Positions 1 to 7,590 of a stretch of DNA of 11,756 nt are shown piece by piece. The first letter of the stretch is position 1. Each line of letters begins with the position of its first letter. Below the pieces are notes generated by a model. The model did no database searches. It had not been told where the DNA came from and saw only the letters and a program-made list of their open reading frames with translations. Origin of the DNA: Nitrospirota bacterium (GTDB lineage: Bacteria > Nitrospirota > Thermodesulfovibrionia > Thermodesulfovibrionales > SM23-35); contig JAGSYM010000063.1 of assembly GCA_018262395.1 (NCBI GenBank), positions 1-11,756 on the forward strand, written 5' to 3'. The position numbers and the translations under genes are program-made.

Positions 1-479
1 GCGTCGGCAAGATAATTTTTTCTGACAAGCTGAAAGTGGTCACCCTGGATAAAAACAGGGCCCGCATATCCTTCTCTCACAGCCGCGGCAAGAACGACCG
101 TTGCGTATTCGATCGGCCTCTGTTTTGTATAACCAATCTCAGAGCGTGCTATTTCGAATATGAACGGTCCGACATTCATCTCCATCGCTTTTCTGAAAAT
201 GGCCCGTGCAACATCATAGGTGAGCCCCCGAATGTTGATCGCAGGTACAGTAAACCCGGGATATGATCTGCCCATCTCTTCATAGAGGGATTGAATAGAT
301 GAAGGGATTGCACCTGCTGCCTTTGCGATTTCCTTAATAAGCAGTAAGAGAGCAGTCTTCTTTTCGCCCTCTGAGAACACAGCCTCATAAATGAGATTGT
401 CCATCATGTTCCTCAGTCTGTCCCGATCCCTGATTTCTACAGCACCTTTTTTGACAGTAATGACATTTTGTAAGTCCAT
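1..479 (-). CDS. Class II aldolase-like protein, N-terminal 159 residues (3' end outside window)
   Basis: The reading frame is open from an ATG at 479 to the left edge, giving 159 residues. A strong ribosome binding site, GGGAGGG at 495-489, sits 9 bases upstream and supports this start. Residues 75-150 hold the conserved core: GFTVPAINIRG (75-85), FIFEIARSEIGYT (107-119) and FIQGDHFQ (143-150). Asp147-His148 match the catalytic Asp and first zinc-binding His of class II (zinc) fructose/tagatose-bisphosphate aldolases. The roughly 75-residue helical N-terminal extension is not part of classical FbaA; I recall it from a larger aldolase-like family in environmental bacteria whose substrate I do not know. 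The likely role is reversible aldol cleavage of a ketose bisphosphate in central metabolism, but specificity cannot be read from this fragment. It is divergent from the glycosylase gene at 631, with about 150 bases between them. I see no good -35/-10 pair in that gap. Confidence 0.8.
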   Translation of the reverse strand, partial: MDLQNVITVKKGAVEIRDRDRLRNMMDNLIYEAVFSEGEKKTALLLLIKEIAKAAGAIPSSIQSLYEEMGRSYPGFTVPAINIRGLTYDVARAIFRKAMEMNVGPFIFEIARSEIGYTKQRPIEYATVVLAAAVREGYAGPVFIQGDHFQLVRKNYLAD

Positions 480-630
480 GGTATTTAACCCTCCCATTCA
501 AAAAACTCTATTGAATATCCCACCAGTAATTTTAGCAATATTTCGATGCATATTCTACGTTTTTTTCAGCGGTTCCTGTGCGTCAATGGAAATCACTTAA
601 CAACCGACTTTGGGATATAGAGAGTAAGTA

Positions 631-1278
631 ATGAAATGGTATCGATGCTTTGGCCCTCAGCACTGGTGGCCGGGTGATACGCCGTTCGAAATAGCGGTAG
701 GCGCAATTCTGACGCAGAATACCAACTGGGGCAATGTTGAAAAGGCTATACAAAATCTGAAACAACACGGACTTCTCTCATCTCACGGAATTCATGGATT
801 ATCTATCAGAGAACTTGCTTCGCTCATCAAGCCTGCCGGTTACTTTAATGTGAAGGCCAAGAGGCTGAGGTCTTTTCTTGATTTTCTCATGAATGAGTAC
901 CACGGAAGGGTGGAGAACATGGCACGGGAAGATGTGACTCAACTCAGGGCAAAGCTTCTCCGGATTCATGGTATAGGACCGGAAACAGCAGATTCTATTC
1001 TCCTGTACGCGCTTGAGAAGCCCATCTTTGTTATTGATGCGTATACGAAAAGAGTTCTTTCAAGGCATGGGATTATGGCGTCTGAAAGATCATATGCTGA
1101 ATTCCAGGAACTCTTTCATGCTTCTCTGAAAAGGGAGGTGCATCTCTATAATGAATACCATGCGCTTTTTGTCCGTGTGGGGAAGACATTTTGCAGGAGG
1201 ACAAAACCCCTCTGTGACAGGTGTCCCCTGCATGACATGCTGTCGCCAGTTTATTTAAAGGCTGCTCGATTATTGTAG
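631..1278 (+). CDS. Endonuclease III-superfamily (MagIII-like) DNA base-excision glycosylase, C-terminus probably frame-disturbed
   Basis: This is a helix-hairpin-helix-GPD DNA glycosylase that would excise damaged bases. The N-terminus, FGPQHWWPGDTPFE followed by GAILTQNTNW (residues 7-33), resembles Helicobacter MagIII 3-methyladenine glycosylase and endonuclease III-related proteins. The hairpin is IHGIGPETAD (112-121). Glu118 stands where endonuclease III has its catalytic Lys, and Asp136 (VIDAYT) keeps the catalytic Asp, so a monofunctional glycosylase is predicted. Cys188, Cys195 and Cys198 follow the C-X6-C-X2-C spacing of the iron-sulfur loop, but the fourth position is Leu204. Reading +1 from 1241 gives Cys at exactly that position, then RQFI and a stop at 1256-1258. 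A single extra base near 1240 would explain this and would lengthen the protein from about 208 to 215 residues. ATG 631 is the first start after an in-frame stop; the ribosome binding site (AGAG) is weak. uvrB lies downstream on the same strand, also in DNA repair, separated by a repeat. Confidence 0.85.
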   Translation: MKWYRCFGPQHWWPGDTPFEIAVGAILTQNTNWGNVEKAIQNLKQHGLLSSHGIHGLSIRELASLIKPAGYFNVKAKRLRSFLDFLMNEYHGRVENMAREDVTQLRAKLLRIHGIGPETADSILLYALEKPIFVIDAYTKRVLSRHGIMASERSYAEFQELFHASLKREVHLYNEYHALFVRVGKTFCRRTKPLCDRCPLHDMLSPVYLKAARLL

Positions 1279-1320
1279 ACCTAAATCCAGCTATAACCAA
1301 AGCGAGTGGTTGATTTGCAT

Positions 1321-1396
1321 GTCATTGCGAGCACCTGAAAGGTGCGTGGCAATCTCCTCGAAAAAGGCGAGATTGCTTCGTTTCACTCGCAATGAC
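1321..1396. repeat. Palindromic intergenic repeat (GTCATTGCGAG type)
   Basis: A 76-base element is bounded by a perfect 11-base inverted repeat, GTCATTGCGAG (1321-1331) and CTCGCAATGAC (1386-1396). Inside are two smaller inverted pairs: GCACCT/AGGTGC around GAA (1331-1345), and GCAATCTC (1349-1356) with GAGATTGC (1368-1375). The whole unit could fold as a branched hairpin. It looks like the dispersed REP/MITE-like units common in Nitrospirota and Desulfobacterota genomes, which is from memory. It fills most of the gap between the glycosylase gene and uvrB, and could act as a transcription attenuator or be a neutral mobile remnant. Confidence 0.8.
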
Positions 1397-1430
1397 AATC
1401 CTTATTATGGATTTTGGATAAAATAACACT

Positions 1431-3425
1431 ATGAACACATTCAGACTTGTTACTTCCTTTTCCCCGAAGGGCGATCAGCCGCAGGCAATTAAAGAACTTA
1501 CAGAGGGGCTGAAGCACGGGAACAAACACCAGGTTCTTTTAGGCGTCACCGGGTCCGGCAAGACATTTACCATCGCAAATGTGATCGCACATATGAACAG
1601 GCCTGCTCTGGTGATTGCCCATAACAAAACTCTTGCCGCACAGCTTTACGGAGAATTCAGGGAGCTCTTCCCTGAAAATGCGGTTGAGTTCTTTGTCAGT
1701 TACTACGACTATTATCAGCCTGAAGCGTATATCCCGACAACAGATACTTATATAGAAAAAGATTCTTTGATCAATGATGATATCGACCGGATGCGGCATT
1801 CAGCGACACGGGCTGTTCTCGAAAGACGGGATACAATAGTGGTCGCTTCTGTGTCCTGTATATATGGTATTGGTTCACCCCGGGACTACATGGATATGCA
1901 TCTTGTCATCGAGGAGGGGATGCATGCAGAGCGCGACGGAATCCTCAGGAGATTGATTGAAATGCATTACACCCGTTCAGAAACGGAATTTAAGCGCGGT
2001 GCTGTTCGGGTAAGAGGCGATATTGTTGAGGTATTTCCATCTTTTTCGCTCGATAAGGGTGTCCGCATGGAATTTTTCGGGGATGATGTTGATGCGCTCT
2101 ACGAATTTGATCCACTCACGGGAGAGAAGATAAGAAAGCTCAATAAAACTGCGATCTTTCCGAACAGCCACTGGATTACGCCGAGGGAAAGGCTTGAGCC
2201 TGCATTGCTGAATATCGAAAAAGAGATGAAGGAAATGCTTGAATACTTCCTGCGGGAGGGAAAACCGCTTGAGGCGCAAAGGATCGAGCAGCGGACCCGG
2301 TTTGATCTGGAAATGCTCAGGGAATTCGGGTACTGTCACGGAATCGAAAATTATTCGCGGCATCTCAGCGGGCGTGCACCAGGGGAACCACCGTATACGC
2401 TCATCGATTACTTTCCTGAAGACTTTCTGCTCGTGGTTGATGAGTCCCATGCAACAGTACCACAGATCGGCGGCATGTACGAGGGCGACCGGTCGCGAAA
2501 AAAGACGCTCGTTAACTTCGGCTTCAGGCTGCCCTCAGCACTCGATAACAGACCACTCACATTCAGTGAATTCGAACAGAGGGTCAATCAGGCAGTATAC
2601 GTATCAGCAACTCCCGGACCCTATGAACTCAAAAAATCGGGGGGGAGAATCATCGAACAGATTATCAGGCCGACCGGCCTTATAGATCCGAAACTTGTGG
2701 TCCGTCCGGTTGCTGGACAGGTTGATGACCTCGTGGGAGAGATTCGTACGCGAGCGGAGAGGGGGGAGAGAATTCTCGTTACAACGCTGACGAAGAAGAT
2801 GGCAGAAGATCTGACGGATTACTATGTAAACCTTGATGTGCGGACACGATATCTGCATTCCGATATTGATACGCTTGAACGGATAGAGATATTACGGGAC
2901 CTCAGGCTCGGGAACTTTGATGTCCTTGTCGGAGTTAATCTGCTGCGGGAAGGACTTGACCTGCCTGAGGTTTCTTTGGTTGCGATCCTTGACGCAGACA
3001 AAGAAGGGTTTCTTCGTTCCGAGCGCTCGCTTATGCAGACAGCAGGACGTGCTGCACGGAATGTGAACGGAGAGGTCATCCTGTACGCAGATACCATAAC
3101 CGGGTCGATGGAGAGGGCTTTGCAGGAGACAGAGCGGAGGAGGAAGATACAGGAGATCTATAACCGGGACATGGGAATAACGCCGGAGACGGTTAAGTCA
3201 AACATCAAGGACATCCTGAGCTCAATCTATGAGTCTGATTACTGGACAGTGCCTGCTGTCGCTGAAGAGAAGGCTGAATACGGATATGATGAAGAAGCAC
3301 TGAAAAGAATTGAGACGGAGATGAAAGAAGCTGCAAGGAATCTTGAATTTGAACGTGCTGCAGCGTTGCGGGACAGGATGAAGGTGATACGGAGCAGGAT
3401 GATAGAGGTCGGGATAAAAGCTTAA
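1431..3425 (+). CDS. uvrB: UvrABC excinuclease subunit B
   Basis: This gene encodes the damage-verifying helicase-like subunit of nucleotide excision repair. It is loaded onto DNA by UvrA, inserts a beta-hairpin between the strands and recruits UvrC for incision, in the cytoplasm. At 664 residues it has normal family length. Walker A is GVTGSGKT (38-45). The beta-hairpin [12 protein letters not shown] is at 91-102, and Walker B DESH is at 337-340. Helicase motif [11 protein letters not shown] is at 536-544. A C-terminal UVR domain (about 621-660, with [11 protein letters not shown]) binds UvrC. All key motifs are intact. The ATG at 1431 gives the typical start, with the first motif [11 protein letters not shown] at 10-20. 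The upstream ribosome binding site is weak (GGAT at 1416-1419). I see no recognisable SOS box or clear promoter between the repeat ending at 1396 and the start. The next gene begins only after a gap of about 310 bases, so uvrB is probably the last gene of its unit. Confidence 0.98.
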   Translation: MNTFRLVTSFSPKGDQPQAIKELTEGLKHGNKHQVLLGVTGSGKTFTIANVIAHMNRPALVIAHNKTLAAQLYGEFRELFPENAVEFFVSYYDYYQPEAYIPTTDTYIEKDSLINDDIDRMRHSATRAVLERRDTIVVASVSCIYGIGSPRDYMDMHLVIEEGMHAERDGILRRLIEMHYTRSETEFKRGAVRVRGDIVEVFPSFSLDKGVRMEFFGDDVDALYEFDPLTGEKIRKLNKTAIFPNSHWITPRERLEPALLNIEKEMKEMLEYFLREGKPLEAQRIEQRTRFDLEMLREFGYCHGIENYSRHLSGRAPGEPPYTLIDYFPEDFLLVVDESHATVPQIGGMYEGDRSRKKTLVNFGFRLPSALDNRPLTFSEFEQRVNQAVYVSATPGPYELKKSGGRIIEQIIRPTGLIDPKLVVRPVAGQVDDLVGEIRTRAERGERILVTTLTKKMAEDLTDYYVNLDVRTRYLHSDIDTLERIEILRDLRLGNFDVLVGVNLLREGLDLPEVSLVAILDADKEGFLRSERSLMQTAGRAARNVNGEVILYADTITGSMERALQETERRRKIQEIYNRDMGITPETVKSNIKDILSSIYESDYWTVPAVAEEKAEYGYDEEALKRIETEMKEAARNLEFERAAALRDRMKVIRSRMIEVGIKA

Positions 3426-3504
3426 TTGAAGTGTGTCCATGAATTCATATTTTGTTATTGTCCGGTCGGAGCGACTCTTCGCGGAGATCCGCATCGGACT
3501 TGAC

Positions 3505-3523
3505 TCCCGTATCAAGTACGGGA
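3505..3523. repeat. Short hairpin in the gap after uvrB
   Basis: TCCCGTA (3505-3511) and TACGGGA (3517-3523) form a 7-base stem with a TCAAG loop. No T-run follows on either strand, so it is not a standard intrinsic terminator. It is one of several inverted repeats in the gene-free stretch 3426-3735. Others there are TGACAA-T-TTGTCA (3558-3570) and the unit at 3567-3642. Confidence 0.5.
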
Positions 3524-3566
3524 CAAGCTCCCAATCCATGGTTCGACAAGGTCACCATGACAATTT

Positions 3567-3642
3567 GTCACTCTGAGCCTGTCGAAGGGTGGATTCCCCG
3601 ATCTCTCCAAAAGAACGGCGGGCAAGCAAGTCGGGGAATGAC
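3567..3642. repeat. Interspersed palindromic repeat (GTCA-TCTGAG type)
   Basis: The unit starts GTCACTCTGAG and ends GGGGAATGAC. It holds a 9-base inverted repeat, ATTCCCCGA (3593-3601) and TCGGGGAAT (3631-3639). Its ends and its GAGCCTGTC core resemble sequence at 7574-7683, so the same repeat family seems to occur at least twice in the window. The rest of the gene-free stretch 3426-3735 holds small hairpins and a promoter near its right end, and I see no gene in it. Confidence 0.6.
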
Positions 3643-3690
3643 AGCTTGTGTAAGGCATACTTTAAGGACAGACTCTCAGTAAAGTTGAAG

Positions 3691-3699
3691 TGGTATAAT
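3691..3699 (+). promoter_or_regulatory. Extended -10 promoter for the AcsE-like gene
   Basis: TGGTATAAT at 3691-3699 combines a perfect TATAAT with the TG of an extended -10 element. The -35 position is weak (GACTCT at 3671-3676, 17 bases away). Transcription would start near 3706, leaving a leader of about 30 bases before the ATG at 3736. An unaided sigma-70 reading fits, and no operator is evident. Confidence 0.55.
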
Positions 3700-3735
3700 T
3701 ACGTTAGTGTTAATTTTTAGTCCATGGAGGGAACA

Positions 3736-4521
3736 ATGATCGCTATCGCAGATAATTTAAATACACGAAATGGAGCATACATTGATGCACTCATCAGGAG
3801 AGACAAAAAGGCTCTCTCGGAAATTATTGCGCAAATCCAATCGTCCGGAGCTGATATGATCAACGTCCAGTGTTCACTCGACGGTACCGGAGATGAGGAG
3901 ATGCTGCCTTGGGTCACTGAGATGCTCTCCGGTCGAACAGCAAGCTCTTTGTCACTTGATTCCAGAAATATCCGGGCGCTGGAGAAAACGATACCATTAT
4001 GCAAAAAACCACCTCTTGTAAACTTTATTTCGAAGACCGAGCCTCAAAAGAAGGAAACCTTACTTGCTCTTGTCTCTGCGTCTGGTGCCTCTCTCGTTCT
4101 CAGAGCTTCGAGCGGAACAATCCCATCCTCACTGGAGGCAAAACTCCAGATCATCGAAGACCTGATCGAGATGGCTAACAACGCAGATATCCCTAACGAA
4201 AGACTTTTTGCTGATCCTTCCATTGTGCATATGAGCAGGGGAATGGGTCAAAAGCATCTCGTGAACTCACATGAATGCGTTCGTATACTCAAGGAACTTG
4301 TCGAACCTCCGGTCAATACTATTGCCTGGGTCTCGAACATCTCTCCCGGCTTGCCAAAGGCGGTCAGGAAACCCCTTGAAGCGACTTTTCTCACGTATTT
4401 AGCCGGCGCGGGACTTGACGCGGCTATGGTTGATGTCCTCGATGAGAATATCCGGAAGGCGATATATCTTATAAAATCTTTCAGGGATGAGATTATATTT
4501 TCGCAGGCTGATATAACGTAG
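3736..4521 (+). CDS. Pterin-binding protein related to methyltetrahydrofolate:corrinoid methyltransferase (AcsE/MtrH-like)
   Basis: The 261-residue protein has the dihydropteroate synthase-like TIM barrel of AcsE, which moves a methyl group from methyltetrahydrofolate to a corrinoid protein. GGAGGG at 3727-3732 makes the ATG at 3736 the likely start; an in-frame ATG at 3724 lies upstream of that site. Counted from 3736, Asp75 (LSLDSRN), Asn96 (LVNF) and Asp160 (FADP) fall at the numbers I recall for the pterin-binding residues of Moorella AcsE. Asn201 in VSNIS matches the catalytic Asn199 region, and the C-terminus (LAGAGLDAAMVDVLDE) also aligns. The first barrel motif is altered: MINVQCS stands where AcsE has DLNVG. 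No acetyl-CoA synthase or corrinoid protein genes are in the window, so the acceptor is unknown. A B12-binding-like radical SAM gene follows. It could be a real methyltransferase or a divergent paralogue; it is less likely to be a folate-synthesis DHPS. Confidence 0.75.
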   Translation: MIAIADNLNTRNGAYIDALIRRDKKALSEIIAQIQSSGADMINVQCSLDGTGDEEMLPWVTEMLSGRTASSLSLDSRNIRALEKTIPLCKKPPLVNFISKTEPQKKETLLALVSASGASLVLRASSGTIPSSLEAKLQIIEDLIEMANNADIPNERLFADPSIVHMSRGMGQKHLVNSHECVRILKELVEPPVNTIAWVSNISPGLPKAVRKPLEATFLTYLAGAGLDAAMVDVLDENIRKAIYLIKSFRDEIIFSQADIT

Positions 4522-4547
4522 TCTATTGACTCGATAAAAGTGCTCTG

Positions 4548-4662
4548 CAGAGTAAGATATTTTATTTTCGCTCATTCTCGGTCCCGATATGCATCGGGAC
4601 CTCTGAGGTGCATTCTGTCTTCGACAGTCTTCAAATCCGCTCAAAAATCATATCTTACTCTG
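4548..4662. repeat. 115-base inverted-repeat element with two internal hairpins
   Basis: The outer arms CAGAGTAAGATAT (4548-4560) and ATATCTTACTCTG (4650-4662) are a perfect 13-base inverted repeat. Inside are a 9-base stem, GGTCCCGAT/ATCGGGACC with an ATGC loop (4580-4601), and a 5-base stem, CTGTC/GACAG with a TTC loop (4615-4627). The arrangement suits either a MITE-like mobile element or a structured RNA in the leader of the radical SAM gene, whose ATG is 27 bases downstream. No clear target-site duplication flanks it, and no reading frame of note lies within it. Confidence 0.7.
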
Positions 4663-4689
4663 ATCATGTGAATATCCGGGATCATTGGC

Positions 4690-5940
4690 ATGCGGGTTCT
4701 TCTTGTAAATCCTAACAGATATATATCCCCTCCTGTCCCGCCGATCGGACTCGAATATCTTGCAGCATCGCTCGAGGCGCAGGGCCATGAGGTCGCAATC
4801 CTTGATCTCTGTTTTTCCGAAGATCAGTACTCAGATATTGATGGCGTTGTTCGCTCGTTTCAGCCGGACATGGCAGGGATAACGGTCAGGAATGTGGACT
4901 CTGTTCTCTTTCATACCAATGAATTTTTCCTGGACGAGATAAAGGAGATTGTTCTGTATCTGAAGCGTCAACATGGTCTGCATGTCCTCATCGGGGGAAC
5001 AGGAGTTATCTCGAATCCTGAAGGGATTCTGAATTATCTGAATGCAGATTATGCCATATCAGGTCCTGCTGAGACCACGATCCATTCTGTCCTGAAAAAA
5101 ATCGGGGATGGTTCTGCGCAAGGAAGGGTATTCCGGGGAATATGGTCGGGCAACGTTTCCTGTCCCAGAAAGTCACGCGTAATAGACTATAAAAAATATA
5201 TAGATGCGGGCGGGGTGGGTGGATTCCAAACACATAAAGGATGCAGTTCATCCTGTGTCTACTGTCTCGAAGCGAACACGCCGGTCTCCTTTAAAAAAAT
5301 TGAAGAGGTCATCGGTGAAATTAAAGACCTTGCCGACCTGGGAGTTGATCACCTCCACCTCTGTGACTCTGAATTCAATGAAAATAATGAATACGCAACG
5401 GAATTCTGTACTGTATTAAAAAAGGCAGGTCCGCGCATCCGGTGGGCCCTCTACATGAAGCCGGCATATTTCAGTAAATCGCTCTTCAGATTATTGCAAG
5501 ACAGTGGCGTTTATCTGATTACGCTTTCTGTCGATTCCTGGAAAAAATGCCCTCTCTACTGGGAGGATTATGAAAAATTTGTTTTTGGTGCAAAGGCATA
5601 TGGCATTCAAATAGCGGTTGATTTTCTGACCGGATTTCCCAAAGAAACCGAGAGTGATCTGCGTGAGTATTTTGATATCCTGAGGAGGCCGATTCCGGAC
5701 AGCATCGGGGTAAATACGTATATCAGGCTCTATAGGGCTCTGAAAATTACTGAAATTATTTTTCATGATGCAGAATTGAAAAACAAACTTTTAGGTCATG
5801 CCGATGATTCCCTGCTCATAAAACCTGTTTTCTATAATCATATTGATACGATGAAACTCGAACAGTTGATAGACGGTGATCCGCTTTTCAGGATCGAAGG
5901 CATTGAAAAGGGAGTAAACTACGCGCGTGTGAGGGATTGA
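4690..5940 (+). CDS. Radical SAM protein with B12-binding-like N-terminal domain
   Basis: The 416-residue protein begins with a Rossmann-like domain typical of cobalamin-binding radical SAM enzymes: MRVLLVNPN (1-9), PPIGLEYLAASLEAQGHEVAILDL (about 17-40) and LIGGTGV near 100. The usual DXHXXG cobalamin ligand motif is absent, which is common in this group. The radical SAM cluster loop is KGCSSSCVYC, with Cys185, Cys189 and Cys192 in C-X3-C-X2-C spacing to bind the 4Fe-4S cluster that cleaves S-adenosylmethionine. The following TIM-barrel strands include HLHLCDSEFN and VDFLTGFPKET. The reaction cannot be assigned; methylation or ring and carbon rearrangement are typical of the family. It lies downstream of the AcsE-like gene on the same strand but is separated from it by 168 bases holding the inverted-repeat element, so co-transcription is uncertain. 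The ribosome binding site is weak. Its stop codon is one base from the end of the convergent VanZ gene. Confidence 0.85.
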   Translation: MRVLLVNPNRYISPPVPPIGLEYLAASLEAQGHEVAILDLCFSEDQYSDIDGVVRSFQPDMAGITVRNVDSVLFHTNEFFLDEIKEIVLYLKRQHGLHVLIGGTGVISNPEGILNYLNADYAISGPAETTIHSVLKKIGDGSAQGRVFRGIWSGNVSCPRKSRVIDYKKYIDAGGVGGFQTHKGCSSSCVYCLEANTPVSFKKIEEVIGEIKDLADLGVDHLHLCDSEFNENNEYATEFCTVLKKAGPRIRWALYMKPAYFSKSLFRLLQDSGVYLITLSVDSWKKCPLYWEDYEKFVFGAKAYGIQIAVDFLTGFPKETESDLREYFDILRRPIPDSIGVNTYIRLYRALKITEIIFHDAELKNKLLGHADDSLLIKPVFYNHIDTMKLEQLIDGDPLFRIEGIEKGVNYARVRD

Positions 5941-5941
5941 A

Positions 5942-6379
5942 TCAGATTTCTCTTTTCTTCTTCCATAAAAGCATTCCGATCGAACAAGCAATTCCTGAGG
6001 AATCGATAAGCCAGTCATAGAATGAACCTGTCCGTGCAGGAATGAATGTCTGCAGGCATTCATCCAGTGCGCTATACCCCAATGAGATAAGTCCTGCATA
6101 GAGAATCCATGTGTACTGATAGGTTTTCCTGCTTCCCCGGAACCCCCGAAACAAGAGGAATGCAAGGAAGGCGTATTCCAGAAAATGACCTGTTTTGCGC
6201 AGGAGAATATGCAGGGTCTCAGATGTATGCTGGCTTGCATCCGGAAAAAACCATGTGATAAGGGGCATGATGAGAGAAGAGGTACTGTGTGATGTCAGCA
6301 GATCATTCATCGGGGAGATAAAAATCATATAGGCAACTGGAGGAAGCCAGTAGATAAAAGCGTTTCTGAGATTTATCAT
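5942..6379 (-). CDS. VanZ-family membrane protein
   Basis: This is a small, hydrophobic protein of about 145 residues with the VanZ signature. The pattern RKTGHFLEYAFLAFLLFRG lies in the middle, followed by LGYSALDECLQTFIPARTGSFYDWLID and a final SSGIACSIGMLLWKK. The hydrophobic stretches suggest about four membrane segments in the inner membrane. VanZ proper gives low-level teicoplanin resistance, but most family members have no known role, and none should be assumed here. I chose the ATG at 6379, just before the first membrane segment. A TTG at 6406 would add nine residues, and neither start has a clear ribosome binding site. It follows the GDP-sugar operon on the same strand, with about 140 bases between, and is convergent with the radical SAM gene, leaving no room for a terminator between them. 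Confidence 0.8.
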   Translation of the reverse strand: MINLRNAFIYWLPPVAYMIFISPMNDLLTSHSTSSLIMPLITWFFPDASQHTSETLHILLRKTGHFLEYAFLAFLLFRGFRGSRKTYQYTWILYAGLISLGYSALDECLQTFIPARTGSFYDWLIDSSGIACSIGMLLWKKKREI

Positions 6380-6422
6380 TGCTGCGTTATATGCGGTTAT
6401 TGACAAATAATAGTGCGTATTC

Positions 6423-6443
6423 CAGCAGATACACTATCTGCTG
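6423..6443. other. Perfect 9-base hairpin between fcl and vanZ-like gene
   Basis: CAGCAGATA (6423-6431) and TATCTGCTG (6435-6443) form a 9-base stem with a CAC loop. On the plus strand it is followed by TCTGTTTTATC, weakly terminator-like, but no plus-strand gene reads into it directly. On the minus strand, where fcl and the vanZ-like gene lie, no T-run follows. It could be a weak terminator, an mRNA-processing hairpin or an operator. Confidence 0.45.
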
Positions 6444-6518
6444 TCTGTTTTATCAATGGTGTTTGTTAAACGATACGAACTGCTCGATTCTATTGGACAT
6501 TCAAAGAGTACCCGGTAA

Positions 6519-7527
6519 TCATGCTGATAAATACCAGTCGTATGTTATTCGTATCCCTTGCTCCAGGGTGATTCTTGGGAGCCATCCGAGGGATTTGATT
6601 TTTGCAACATCCAGGCGTTTTCGCAAAGTTCCGTCAGGTTTACATGTATCCCACTTGATCTCGCCTTCATACCCGACAATCTGTCTGACAAGCATTGCAA
6701 GATTGCTGATGGTGATATCTTCACCGGTTCCGATATTGATGAATTCTCCAATCAATGTGTGACCTTGCGGGACATGTGAAAGACGCGCGGTTGATCCGGC
6801 ATCACAGTTTTTCATAAGGAAAACACATGCATCCGCGAGGTCGTCAACAAAAAGAAACTCCCGGTAGGGCTGTCCGGTACCCCAGAGTTTCACATAATCA
6901 GCCGTAATACCAAGCTTTTCCAAGTCTGCTGAAGCGCTGAAGTTAAATCCAATGGGGAATCTCGTCATGTCATTTTCCAGTTCATAATATTTTTTCTCTC
7001 TCAGGAGCCTGGCGAGGTGAAACTTTCTTATCAAAGCAGGCAGCACATGTGCAGTTTCCAAATTGAAATTGTCATGAATCCCGAATCTTTGCCACCGCAT
7101 ATGGTTCGTTTGTCGGCTCAAGGAGGCCTGTCAGGAGATATTCTTCTTTCAGAGGCTGTGGTGCAGATTTCGGATAAATACAGGAGGAGCCGAGGTTGAG
7201 GAGTTTTTTTATTCCATTGGTATATGCAGCATGTATGACATTCGCTGCAATCATGATGTTGTCATAAATGAATTCAGCCTTATACGTATTATTTGCGAGA
7301 ATCCCGCCAACCTTTGCTGCCGCGAGAAAGACATAATCGGGTCTCTCCTCTGCAAAGAATCTCTCCGCATCACTCTGTCTTCTGAGATCAAGATCAGTAC
7401 TTGTCTTTGTGAGGAGATCGGTGAATCCATGTTCCCTGAGCTTTCGCAGGATTGCTGAGCCGACGAGGCCGCGGTGCCCGGCAACATATATTCTGGAATC
7501 CTTTTGCATAATTTTAGTCTGGTTCAT
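6519..7527 (-). pseudogene. fcl: GDP-L-fucose synthase gene, broken by an internal deletion and frameshift
   Basis: Intact GDP-L-fucose synthase epimerises and reduces GDP-4-keto-6-deoxymannose to GDP-L-fucose with NADPH. The 5' part (7527-7072) keeps the NADP motif GHRGLVG (17-23), SSCIYP with the catalytic Cys116, and Y143-AVA-K147. After AKI at residue 148 the frame runs into RDS and a stop at 7074-7072. The rest resumes in another frame at [11 protein letters not shown] (from 7076) and continues normally to a stop at 6519, with VKLWGTGQPYREFLFVDDLADA, INIGTG and KPDGTLRKRLDV. Compared with E. coli Fcl as I remember it, the 28 residues between AKI and HDNF are missing. These include NRQYG and MPTNLYGP. 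Seven bases (7083-7077) stand in their place, a net loss of about 77 bases. GATTC occurs on both sides of the junction. The remaining fragments could not form a working enzyme. It is the last gene of the GDP-sugar operon, 182 bases after gmd. Confidence 0.88.
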
Positions 7528-7590
7528 AAATTCTGTTACGTATACATTGGCGTGGCAGTAAAACTCTTCACGGAGCCTGTCCTGAGCGAA

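Noticed and set aside
40..70. Possible frameshift in the aldolase-like gene near the GDHFQ motif.
   Set aside because: On recount the run at 51-55 is five A bases, which keeps FIQGDHFQLVRKNY in frame.
1977..2450. Long minus-strand open frame of 157 codons.
   Set aside because: It is antisense to intact uvrB, shows no recognisable family, and is a shadow of uvrB codon structure.
3685..3699. TTGAAG next to TATAAT as a -35/-10 pair.
   Set aside because: The spacing is 3 bases, so they cannot act together; the TG-extended -10 is the better reading.
3426..3735. Repeat-rich gap considered as a CRISPR array or RNA gene.
   Set aside because: The inverted repeats differ from one another and are not regularly spaced, and no tRNA-like or known RNA fold is evident.
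3724..3735. ATG at 3724 as the start of the AcsE-like gene.
   Set aside because: The GGAGGG ribosome binding site lies inside these codons and points to the ATG at 3736, which also gives residue numbers matching AcsE.
5791..6240. Minus-strand open frame of 149 codons across the radical SAM and VanZ junction.
   Set aside because: It overlaps both genes in a different frame and has no family features; the VanZ frame carries the conserved motif.
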